From Frischella perrara (GTDB lineage Bacteria > Pseudomonadota > Gammaproteobacteria > Enterobacterales > Orbaceae), in the NCBI RefSeq assembly GCF_000807275.1, contig NZ_CP009056.1, positions 558,001 to 622,000 of the forward strand: a stretch of DNA of 64,000 nucleotides. Direction: 5' to 3'. Numbering within the stretch: position 1 is the stretch's first letter; every line of letters starts with the position of its first letter. The position numbers and the translations under genes were made by a program. This document shows positions 10,471 to 19,487 of the stretch, in pieces. The notes under the pieces were generated by a model. It did not search any database. It was not told where the DNA came from and was given only the letters and a program-made list of their open reading frames with translations.

Positions 10471-11655
10471 ATGAATATAAAACCCATTAAATTTTCTTGG
10501 ATTATTATTGTTTTTCTGATGTCATTTTGTATTACCGCTTATGGCACAAAACTATCTCCACCAAAATCGAATTATGATGAAAATCCTTTAGAATTGGCAG
10601 TAATGAATAAAAATATTGATGAGGTAAAAAAATTATTAGCTGAAGGTGCCAATATAGAAGGTGGCCGAAATGATGGTTATCCGTTAATAATAGCCATTGA
10701 TAGCGGTCAATATGATATGGTTAAATTTTTAATTGAACATGGCGCGCGTGTTAATGGTTCAATTAATAGCTTTTCACCTTTACATTATGCTGTTAACGCT
10801 TATCATCTCAGTTCAACGCAAATTATGAGAATTACCAAATTATTACTCGTAAATGGTGCGAATGTTAATCATATTTATAATGGGCTTAGTGGTATGAACC
10901 AGATGTCTAATCTAGATTATGCATGTTATTCTAGTATATCAAAACGTCTTTGCCCATCTAAAAATCCATCACCTGCGGATGGTACTCCCCCTATCTTCTG
11001 GGCAATGGGAAATCCAGATGTGGTAAAATTACTTATTGATAACGGTGCAGAATTTCCTCCAGCAGAATTTCCTCAAAAAAAACTAAGGAGTTTTTCACTT
11101 TGGTATGTAGCCTATCGCTACCATAACCCTCAATCAATGAAATTATTACTCGATCACCATATTCCAATCGATCGCGGAGAGCCCATATTATTTGAATTAA
11201 TTATAGGACGAAATAAGATTAAATATAAAGACTTAAAACAGATTATTGATTATTTGCTTATTGCGGGTTATGACATAAATGAAGTAAGTGACAGCGATAA
11301 TACTTTACTATCAACACTAATTCGGGATTTATCTGAGGATGATTTAAAAATTGTTAAATTATTACTTGATAAAGGTGCCAATCCGAGTGTATTTATCAAG
11401 AAAGAAGGTAATATCGCTCATTTATATGCGTCTCGTTATTATGATAGTACAAAAAATAATCCTAGTTTAGGTATCACTTTTTTCCAACTTCTAATTGACC
11501 ATCAACTTGACATTAATACTTTGACAAAATTTAGTCTTCAAACACCATTAGATCTGCTTTTTTCTAAAGTAAAGAACAAAGCAGAATTTGAGCAGTTACC
11601 ATTAGTTGTTTATTTAAGACAACGAGGTGCAAAATTTAGTAGTGAGCTTAACTAA
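10471..11655 (+). CDS. Secreted ankyrin-repeat protein, copy 1
   Basis: A 394-residue protein with an N-terminal signal peptide: basic MNIKPIK, hydrophobic FSWIIIVFLMSFCITAYG, probable cut near AYG/TK. There is a cysteine in the core but no good lipobox. The rest is about seven to eight ankyrin repeats, for instance NPLELAVMNKNIDEVKKLLAEGANI, YDMVKFLIEHGARVNG and IVKLLLDKGANPS. Ankyrin stacks bind other proteins; a periplasmic location is expected. It is about nine-tenths identical to copies 2 and 3 in tandem. Periplasmic ankyrin proteins in tandem beside toxin loci are sometimes immunity proteins, which is my guess here; no cognate toxin is intact nearby. Confidence 0.8.
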   Translation: MNIKPIKFSWIIIVFLMSFCITAYGTKLSPPKSNYDENPLELAVMNKNIDEVKKLLAEGANIEGGRNDGYPLIIAIDSGQYDMVKFLIEHGARVNGSINSFSPLHYAVNAYHLSSTQIMRITKLLLVNGANVNHIYNGLSGMNQMSNLDYACYSSISKRLCPSKNPSPADGTPPIFWAMGNPDVVKLLIDNGAEFPPAEFPQKKLRSFSLWYVAYRYHNPQSMKLLLDHHIPIDRGEPILFELIIGRNKIKYKDLKQIIDYLLIAGYDINEVSDSDNTLLSTLIRDLSEDDLKIVKLLLDKGANPSVFIKKEGNIAHLYASRYYDSTKNNPSLGITFFQLLIDHQLDINTLTKFSLQTPLDLLFSKVKNKAEFEQLPLVVYLRQRGAKFSSELN

Positions 11656-11803
11656 TAATATTTATAGATAATAATGATTGAAGGGGTGAATATAGTCTAA
11701 ACATTGAAAATATTACACTCCAATTAGATAATCGTATAACCGGTGGTTTTTCATTCTAAAGCCATAATAATCAATACAATAACGATGATACAGGGGATAT
11801 AAA

Positions 11804-12988
11804 ATGAATATAAAACCCATTAAATTTTCTTGGATTATTATTGTTTTGCTGATGTCATTTTGTATTACCGCTTATGGCACAAAACGATCTCCACTAAAAT
11901 CGAATTATGATGAAAACCCTTTAGAGCGGGCAGTAATGAATAAAAATATTGATGAGGTAAAAAAATTATTAGCTGAAGGTGCCAATATAGAAGGTGGTCG
12001 AAATGATGGTTATCCGTTAATAATAGCCATTGATAGCGGTCAATATGATATGGTTAAATTTTTAATTGAACATGGCGCGCGTATTAATGGTTCAATTAAT
12101 AGCTTTTCACCTTTACATTATGCTGTTAATGCTTATCATCTCAGTTCAACGCAAATTGTGAGAATTACCAAATTATTACTCGTAAATGGTGCGAATGTTA
12201 ATCATATTTATAATGGGCGTAGTGATATGAACCAGATGTCTAATCTAGATTATGCATGTTATTCTAGTATATCAAAACGTCTTTGTCCGACTGATAATCC
12301 GTCACTTATGCATGGTACTCCCCCTATCTTCTGGGCAATGGGAAATCCAGATGTGGTAAAATTACTTATTGATAACGGTGCAGAATTTCCCCCAGCAGAA
12401 TTTCCTCAAAAAAAACTAAGAGGTTTATCACTTTGGTATGTAGCCTATCTCTATCATAACCCTCAATCAATGAAATTATTACTCGATCACCATATTCCGA
12501 TCGAACCCAGAGAGCCCATATTATTTGAATTAATTATAAGACGAAATAAGATTAAATATGAAGACTTAAAACAGATTATTGATTATTTGCTTATTGCGGG
12601 TTATGACATAAATGAAGTGAGTAACATCAATAGTACTTTACTATCAACACTAATTCAGGATTTATCTGAGGATGATTTAAAAATTGTTAAATTATTACTT
12701 GATAAAGGTGCTAATCCGAGTTTAATTATCAAGAAAGAAGGTAATATCGCTCATTTATATGCGTCTCGTTATTATGATAGTACAAAAAATAATCTTAGCT
12801 TAGATATCGCTTTTTTCCAACTTCTTATTGACCATCAACTTGATATTAATACTTTGACAAAATTTAGTCTTCAAACACCATTAGATCTGCTTTTTTCTAG
12901 GGTAAAGAATAAAGCAGAATTTGAGCAGTTACCATTAGTTGTTTATTTAAGACAACGAGGTGCAAAATTTAGTTGTGAGCTTAACTAA
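11804..12988 (+). CDS. Secreted ankyrin-repeat protein, copy 2
   Basis: Full-length paralogue (394 residues) of the neighbouring genes, with the same signal peptide and repeat layout. Differences cluster in short patches, for example RSPLKSN after the signal, CPTDNPSLMHG in the middle, and an EPREPILFELIIRRNK segment. Its leader differs from those of copies 1 and 3: only the last 50 or so bases are shared, the likely -10 box reads CATAAT instead of TATAAT, and a scrap of another gene's 3' end precedes it. It may therefore be expressed differently or depend on read-through from copy 1. Concentrated changes in the repeats could reflect adaptation to a different partner. Confidence 0.8.
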   Translation: MNIKPIKFSWIIIVLLMSFCITAYGTKRSPLKSNYDENPLERAVMNKNIDEVKKLLAEGANIEGGRNDGYPLIIAIDSGQYDMVKFLIEHGARINGSINSFSPLHYAVNAYHLSSTQIVRITKLLLVNGANVNHIYNGRSDMNQMSNLDYACYSSISKRLCPTDNPSLMHGTPPIFWAMGNPDVVKLLIDNGAEFPPAEFPQKKLRGLSLWYVAYLYHNPQSMKLLLDHHIPIEPREPILFELIIRRNKIKYEDLKQIIDYLLIAGYDINEVSNINSTLLSTLIQDLSEDDLKIVKLLLDKGANPSLIIKKEGNIAHLYASRYYDSTKNNLSLDIAFFQLLIDHQLDINTLTKFSLQTPLDLLFSRVKNKAEFEQLPLVVYLRQRGAKFSCELN

Positions 12989-13113
12989 TCATATTTATAG
13001 ATAATAAAGGCATAGCGCTATTAAATCTATTCTAAATACATACATTTTATTGCATCACTTGAAATTGAAGGATTTAGTTAATGTTATAAATTAACAGAAG
13101 TTGCCTACTAGTA

Positions 13114-13464
13114 TTACTATGATTTGAAATATAAAGAGTATTGAATTTTTTCAATACTCTTTTATTGTATAGCTCAGCATTAACAATGTTGTAAAGCAAT
13201 TACAAAATATAAAACATACAAAATGTGTAATAAATTATTTTTAAATGATTTATTACACAATCCCTCTTTTCATCAATAAACTTGTGATGAAACCGTATCG
13301 TTTTAACTTTTCAGCTTCTTTTTTTCTTAATAAGCATAGGTTAAACTGTTAACCGAAACAGGGTATTTTGATTGAAGTCATTTAATATGCTCGACTACTC
13401 AAAGCACTGATGCTCATTAAAGTTATAATAATCAATATAATAATTATGATATAGGGGATATAAA
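13114..13464 (+). repeat. Intergenic direct repeat, copy B
   Basis: Second copy of the 10128-10470 segment, now between ankyrin genes 2 and 3. It carries a hairpin descended from the bgl terminator, the GGTTAA/TTAACC repeat and the TATAAT box. Just before it (12989-13113) is a scrap reading like the 3' end of the remnant seen at 14738-14860. Confidence 0.75.
13133..13162 (+). terminator. Duplicated terminator hairpin with a compensatory change
   Basis: A 13-base stem (AAAGAGTATTGAA / TTCAATACTCTTT) with a four-T loop, homologous to the bgl terminator at 10147-10178. One G-C pair has become A-T by matched changes in both arms, so the fold is kept. It could end transcription from ankyrin copy 2. 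Confidence 0.65.
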
Positions 13465-14634
13465 ATGAATATTAAACCCATTAAATTTTCTTGGATTATT
13501 ATTGTTTTGCTGATGTCATTTTGTATTACCGTTTATGGCACAGAGCTATCTCTACCAAAATCAAATTACGATGAAAATCCTTTAGAATTGGCAGTAATGA
13601 ATAAAAATATTGATGAGGTAAAAAAATTATTAGCTGAAGGTGCCAATATAGAAGGTGGTCGAAATGATGGTTATCCGTTAATAATAGCCATTGATAGCGG
13701 TCAATATGATATGGTTAAATTTTTAATTGAACATGGCGCGCGTGTTAATGGTTCAATTAATAGCTTTTCACCTTTACATTATGCTGTTAACGCTTATCAT
13801 CTCAGTTCAACGCAAATTATGAGAATTACCAAATTATTACTCGTAAATGGTGCGAATGTTAATCATATTTATAATGGGCTTAGTGGTATGAACCAGATGT
13901 CTAATCTAGATTATGCATGTTATTCTGGTATATCAAAACGTCTTTGCCCATCTAAAAATCCATCACCTGCGGATGGTACTCCCCCTATCTTCTGGGCTAT
14001 GGGGAATCCAGATGTGGTAAAATTACTTATTGATAATGGTGCAGAATTTCCCCAAAGAAAACCAAGGGGTTTTTCACTTTGGTATGTAGCCTATCTCTAT
14101 CATAACCCTCAATCAATGAAATTATTACTCGATCACCATATTCCAATCAATCGTAGAGAGCCCATATTATTTGAATTAATTATAGGACAAGATGATATTA
14201 AATATGAAGTATTAAAACAGATTATTGATTATTTGGTTATTGCAGGTTATGACATAAATGAAGAGGGTGACAGCGATGGTACTTTACTAACCATACTAAT
14301 TCGGGATTTATCTGAGAATAATTTAAAAATTGTTAAATTATTACTTGATAAAGGTGCTAATCCGAGTGTATTTATCAAGGAAGAAGGTAATATCGCTCAT
14401 TTATATGCGTCTCGTTATTATGATAGTACAAAAAATAATCCTAGTTTAGATATCGCTTTTTTCCAACTTCTGATTGACCATCAACTTGACATTAATGCTT
14501 TGACAAAATTTAGTCTTCAAACACCATTAGATCTGCTTTTTTCTAAAGTAAAGAACAAAGCAGAATTTGAGCAGTTACCATTAGTTGTTTATTTAAGACA
14601 ACGAGGTGCAAAATTTAGTAGTGAGCTTAACTAA
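13465..14634 (+). CDS. Secreted ankyrin-repeat protein, copy 3
   Basis: A 389-residue paralogue of copies 1 and 2, with signal peptide FSWIIIVLLMSFCITVYG. It lacks five residues of the PPAEFPQKK stretch near residue 195, reading EFPQRKPRG instead, and has its own variants around DDIKYEVLKQ and EEGDSDGTLLTI. Its leader is the same as that of copy 1, so the block 10128-11655 appears duplicated as 13114-14634. Function is unknown, as for copy 1. Confidence 0.8.
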   Translation: MNIKPIKFSWIIIVLLMSFCITVYGTELSLPKSNYDENPLELAVMNKNIDEVKKLLAEGANIEGGRNDGYPLIIAIDSGQYDMVKFLIEHGARVNGSINSFSPLHYAVNAYHLSSTQIMRITKLLLVNGANVNHIYNGLSGMNQMSNLDYACYSGISKRLCPSKNPSPADGTPPIFWAMGNPDVVKLLIDNGAEFPQRKPRGFSLWYVAYLYHNPQSMKLLLDHHIPINRREPILFELIIGQDDIKYEVLKQIIDYLVIAGYDINEEGDSDGTLLTILIRDLSENNLKIVKLLLDKGANPSVFIKEEGNIAHLYASRYYDSTKNNPSLDIAFFQLLIDHQLDINALTKFSLQTPLDLLFSKVKNKAEFEQLPLVVYLRQRGAKFSSELN

Positions 14635-14737
14635 TACTATTTATAGATAATAATAAAGATATAGCGCTTGATTAAAGAGGGTGAATATAGTCTAAATATT
14701 GAAAATATCACACTCCAATTAGGTAATCCTACAATCA

Positions 14738-14860
14738 GTGGGTTTTCATTCATCACTTTCTGAAAGTGATGATGATATTAATAAAAATAAACGGTCAAGC
14801 TTTGAATTGGATGACATTATTGAATCTATTTTAAATACATACAATTCATTGTACCCCTAA
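14738..14860 (+). pseudogene. 3' scrap of an unrecognised gene
   Basis: An open stretch of 41 codons without a credible start ends in SFELDDIIESILNTYNSLYP. Just upstream, in another frame, the DNA reads NIENITLQLGNPTISGF, as if one gene had been frameshifted. Parts of the same DNA recur after ankyrin copy 1 (about 11690-11755) and after copy 2 (about 13019-13060). This looks like the tail of a gene that once alternated with the ankyrin genes. Confidence 0.35.
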
Positions 14861-15009
14861 AAAGTGAAGGATTTAGTTAATGTCATAAAATTAACAGAAG
14901 TTGCTTATTAATACTTAAGATAATGCTTATACCTAAAATATAATATTAGGTTGTAAGAAAAACGTTCTGGTCTCGCAGTTTGAACTAAAAATTATTTTTC
15001 AATATTTAA

Positions 15010-15141
15010 GCGAATTCTAAGGCAAATGATATCTATAAACTAGATAATATTGGCAAATATAAGCCAAATCAAATTGAAGTAGGGGAAGACAAATATTGAT
15101 TAGCTAGGTTTCAAAGCCCTACTTCGTTAAAATCAACCTAA
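15010..15141 (+). pseudogene. Short remnant with an in-frame stop
   Basis: 44 codons of protein-like sequence (NDIYKLDNIGKYKPNQIEVG...) are broken by one TGA and end in LARFQSPTSLKST and a stop. No start codon or ribosome site is seen. The source is not recognised. The rest of the 14861-15376 gap shows nothing else I can name. Confidence 0.25.
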
Positions 15142-15376
15142 CTTACTGAAATAAAATAATAATTTTTACAATAAAATCAATTATAAAGAGTATCTATAAA
15201 TTTTATGTATTCCTTTATAGTGGCATTCCATGCTTTGTTTCTTGATTTTGGGGGTAATAACCTTAACTTATTTACAAAAAATAACATAATAAAAGTTCAT
15301 CATTAGACTTAACTTATTGTAATAATAAAGAAAAATACAATTTTCAGTCGTCGTCCATAAAAATTAATTTTAATCC

Positions 15377-15596
15377 TAGACAAATATAAAAAACTGTGAA
15401 ACTCTAAAAATGACTCCTGCCTTTAGCGTATTTTTATAAAGGTAGTCTGTTGATTTTAATGTGTTTTTCAATGGATATAGGTAATTATAACTCAATACCA
15501 ATTTCATTGATGGCATAGCAAAATAGCAAATAAGAAATAAACGAATTTTCTTATGAGTATATGGATTTTAAATATTAATAAACAAGGATAGATATT
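15377..15596 (+). promoter_or_regulatory. Conserved leader of metallopeptidase copy 1, with hairpin
   Basis: The segment beginning GACAAATATAAAAAACTGTG and running to the gene start recurs before copies 2 and 3 and in shorter form before copies 4 and 5. A hairpin of nine pairs, CTGCCTTTA / TAAAGGTAG (15417-15425 and 15437-15445), stands about 150 bases before the start codon. AAGGAT precedes the ATG. Confidence 0.5.
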
Positions 15597-18500
15597 ATGT
15601 CAAAAATTAGTAACCCTATAAATGCTTGGCTAAATACACAAGATTCTCAATTCACACCAACAGGAAAATCAGTCCTTATTCCGTTAGAGTTGAAAGTATT
15701 AAAAGATTGGACTGAAGCAACCATTGATTTTAGTTTTACCTCTCCTGATAGAAACCTCACGGCTTCATCCATCAAAATCAGCCCGATAGTGCTAAAAAAT
15801 CACAAAGCACAACAGATAACCAAAACAGATGTGAATCTAACTGTTAGTGAGGATGGTTTTTATGATATTGAGGCAAAAATCACTGTAACATTAGATTCGA
15901 AAACGGGAGAAAATAAATTACTGACGACTTTAAGATTTGGTGTTTTCTCATTTCAAGGTAAGTACATTTATGATTTTTCTTCGCAAGCTGCACTTGATAA
16001 ATATGCTGAAATTGAGGCACTAAGTAAACCAAATAAAGAAGTTAAGACGCTTATTAATTTAGCAGAAACAAATAAAATAACATCAAGTGATAATAAGCTT
16101 ACTATGGAACAAATGGGTGAAATATCACGTCATATTTTTGCAGAAAAGCAAAAAATCGAAGCCTTATATAATAACCAATACCCGTCGCTATTAAGACAAA
16201 GTCTACCAACTAAACCGAGTTTAAGAAGAGGCCAAAAAGTTACCCTTATTGTTCGATGGTCAATTAATAGTGAAAATACCGATTTTTTACCGTTAGATAA
16301 AGCTGCTATAGAAGTAAAAGGTAGTGATGGTTCACGATTCAAGGGTGTTTTAAATGAGGGTAAGTTTACTTTCACTGTTCCAAAAGATAATTTCACTTTT
16401 ACTGCTACAGTATTTGCAGAGTATTCTGATAAATTTACTGTATATAGGCAGATCGAAATTATAGATCAGAATGGCAAAAAATCTTCAAAAGTTATTCCTA
16501 TAACAACGAATTTTAGTGATCAGTTAAATTATGATATTACTGATGGTACAGCACCTTTCTGGTCTGTATTTTCTGCCGTAATGGATTTAACCGATATAGC
16601 TAAAAAACGTCTAAAATTTGAAAGAGAAAAAAATAAGAAGGTATATGTTGATGTCAAAAAAGATTCGACCTATTACCAACTACTAAATGGGGAAATTTAT
16701 ATAGGTAATGATGATTTTTATGATTGGGATGTCATTGCACATGAATTTGGACATGCTATTGCTAATGAATCTAACTCTATTAAATTTATTGCTGGGGGGC
16801 CTCATACTGGAGACAATCAGTATGATTATCCCGATAATAAGAAAACGTTAAATAACAAAAAAAATTCATTGGGATTAGCATTTAATGAAGGTTATGGCAC
16901 TTGGGTAGGTGTAAGATTATTAAAAGAGTCTAATTATATTAATAAGATGCCTTATGTTGGTGATGATTTTTACATTGATAGAGCACAAAATGGCTCCGTT
17001 ATGATAAATATTGATTTAACTGAACATGAGACAACGCATTACGTTTATGGAGAAGATACAGAATTAGCGATTACAGCATTACTATGGCAGCTTAGTGATC
17101 AGAATAAGAATCCATATATCAGAGCACTTTGTAGTCGTAATACAGACTATATTTCTTATTCTTTAGGCGATATTTTTAATAAAATCTTTAAAGGACGACA
17201 ATTAGAATCAATTAGTGATTTTTACCAAGGAATGTTTATCGATTATGTCGGCGTTCAGAGCAATTTTCTTAGGACCGCGGTATCGGGTACGAAAATAAAA
17301 GAAAAGATCCTTCAAAGAATACATGATTTAGCTATGCCTTTTGCGGAATTTGGTATTGGTATTAATATTGATGATACCAAATCAAATGAATTCAAAAAAT
17401 TATGCTGGTCGCAATTAAAATCGGGGTTGTTACCGGGTCATGATCATTTTGATATCTATTTTTTTAATGATGACCAAGAAGTTGTATAGAAGATCCTAGA
17501 TAAACAAGTAGGCAACAGTAATGATGTGGTACAACAAAATGGAATAACCTATACATATTCATTGCAGGAAAAGGATATTACTCAAATAGAAGCCTTTTTA
17601 TCGTCTAGAAAAAAAAAGACGCAAATACTGTATGTTTTGATTGCAGCCACAGCTACCGGCAAAACCGCAAAAGATGGAAAGATCCCTACGGGACCTTATT
17701 TTAGTAATTTAGCTAGATTCCCGTATTCTAAACCAAGGAAAACGGTCATAGCTGTGGATAGTTCAGGTAGTAATCTAGATACTGATCCAAATAATCTACG
17801 TATTGCTGTTGCTCATAACTTACTTATGAGTCAAGCTAATAGAAATGATCTCATTTTAAATGGCAAGATCAATAATGAAAGAATGGTACAAACCGCTGCA
17901 ATTGATTTTGATTCTGATGTTAAGCTCTTGTCTGATTTTACATGGCCATATGGTTTATATTACCGTAAGATCTTTAAAAAAATTGATTCAAATGGAGGAA
18001 CGGATATTGCAAAAGCTATTTATGTGAGTATTAATTTATTAAAAGAACATGATGGTAATAATCAACCTATTTCAAAACCAGTTAATGAAAAAAATTCATT
18101 ATTTATACTTACTGATATGGATAATAATGCTGGTCAGCAACCTGTTATAGAAGCTATAGAGAAGGCTGCTAAAGAAGATATTAAAATTCATTTAGGTCAC
18201 TTAAAACCATTTTTTATTCGTTCAGCAGTTTCTAAAATCAATAATGATATTAGTATAAATAGCAGACAACAAGTAGCGTTTGATGATGTTATTAAATCTA
18301 TGCTCAAAACAAAAGGTAGTTATGCAATTGTAGAGGATGCAGATTCCCAACAAGCTTGGATGGAATTGGCTGACTACTTAGATCATAATGAGCTTACGAA
18401 TGTAAAAGAAATCGCCTTACCTTTCAATGTTTGTTTTTATAGTATCGCCAAAGCTGAAAAAAATACCCTAACTTATTTAATTACACCTAAAAAGTCAGGT

Positions 18501-18701
18501 GTAATTACGATAACAGTTGATAGTAAAGGTAGTTTCACTCCTAATTTAACGATAAACGGGGTTGGTCAACAAAAGGATTTAGGGCAAGATTGTTATGAAA
18601 TCAAATTAAGAGCGAAAGCCAGAAAAACTTATGCGGTTGAGTTGAATAAGCCATTAAATTCACAAGGGTTATATAGCATTATTGCAAAGCTAACTAAATA
18701 G
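15597..18701 (+). pseudogene. HExxH metallopeptidase-vWA protein, copy 1, interrupted by an amber stop
   Basis: One frame of 1035 codons is split by TAG at 17487-17489 (codon 631), where the paralogues have a tyrosine (EIVYKILDK). Before the stop: an N-terminal beta-rich domain (about 1-125), a helical stretch with EISRHIFAEKQKI, an Ig-like domain, and the peptidase with HEFGH at 382-386 and a probable third zinc ligand Glu431 in AFNEGYGTW. After the stop: the C-terminal beta domain and a vWA-like domain with MIDAS motif VDSSGSN (Asp721) and later GGTDIAKAI and LTDMDNN. No signal peptide is present. It is either inactivated, expressed as a 630-residue peptidase, or read through. The stretch after the stop stays open for 404 codons, so the mutation is recent. 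Confidence 0.75.
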
Positions 18702-18990
18702 GGCAATAAACTGATTTGTGAAGGTGAATCAATGAAAACAGGGGGGCTTAACTCTAAATTGATATGTGTATGTTTGCTAGAAATGTACAAAAGGGCAACA
18801 AGGCGATGGTATTAATAACGTAAAAGCCGATAGCACACCACAAAAAGTGATAAGACTGAAAAAATTAAACAACTAAAAGAAGGTCTTATCACTTATTCGC
18901 GCTTGATACTGATGGAGAAGTCTGGGATTGGATGAATAATAGTAATGGTTCACAAAATTTATTGAAATATCAGTTCATGTGAAAAAAGAT
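18702..18990 (+). pseudogene. Decayed RCC1-repeat tail of copy 1
   Basis: After the copy 1 stop the DNA still aligns with the RCC1 part of copy 5, for example AATAACGTAAAAGC followed by CACCACAAAAAGTGA, then CTTATCACTTATT and GCGCTTGAT. It has stops, frameshifts and deletions. Copy 1 therefore once had a peptidase-vWA-RCC1 layout like copy 5. Confidence 0.6.
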
Positions 18991-19010
18991 AAATTTGCCG
19001 AACATATAAA

Positions 19011-19487
19011 AATGAGCGAAATCCTTTCATTAATAGCCACCATAAATAATTACAATATTAAAACTACAAATAAGCAGTATTTATAACGCTTTTAAATAAT
19101 AATTATGACTAAATTCCATACAATTATTATCGTTTATTAGCTTTGAGATTATTAAATTTAATGTTCATCAAAAATATCATAATAAAAGTTCATTTTTAGA
19201 CTTAATTTATTGTAATAATAAGAAAAATATACCATTCAGTCACCGTGCACAAAAAATAATTTTAATCCTAGACAAATATAAAAAACTGTGAAACTCTAAA
19301 AATGACTCCTGCCTTCAACGTATTTTTATAAAGGTAGTCTGTTGATTTTAATGTGTTTATCAATGGATATAGGTAATTATAACTCACTACCAATTTCATT
19401 GGTGGCATAGCAAATTAGCAAATAAGAAATAAACGAATTTTCTTATGAGTAATGGATTTTAAATATTAATAAACAAGGATAGATATT
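19011..19487 (+). repeat. Leader direct repeat before metallopeptidase copy 2
   Basis: About 475 bases are nearly the same as 21833-22310. The shared part runs from AATGAGCGAAATCC or its equivalent through the conserved leader to the ATG. It includes a hairpin at 19309-19337 (CTGCCTTCA / TAAAGGTAG, one mismatch). The unit duplicated here was leader plus gene. No gene is seen in the segment. Confidence 0.65.

Noticed and set aside
17526-18701. Separate 391-codon gene after metallopeptidase copy 1
   Set aside because: It is in the same frame as the upstream part and continues the alignment with copies 2 and 5 without a gap; only one TAG separates them, so I treat both as one interrupted gene.
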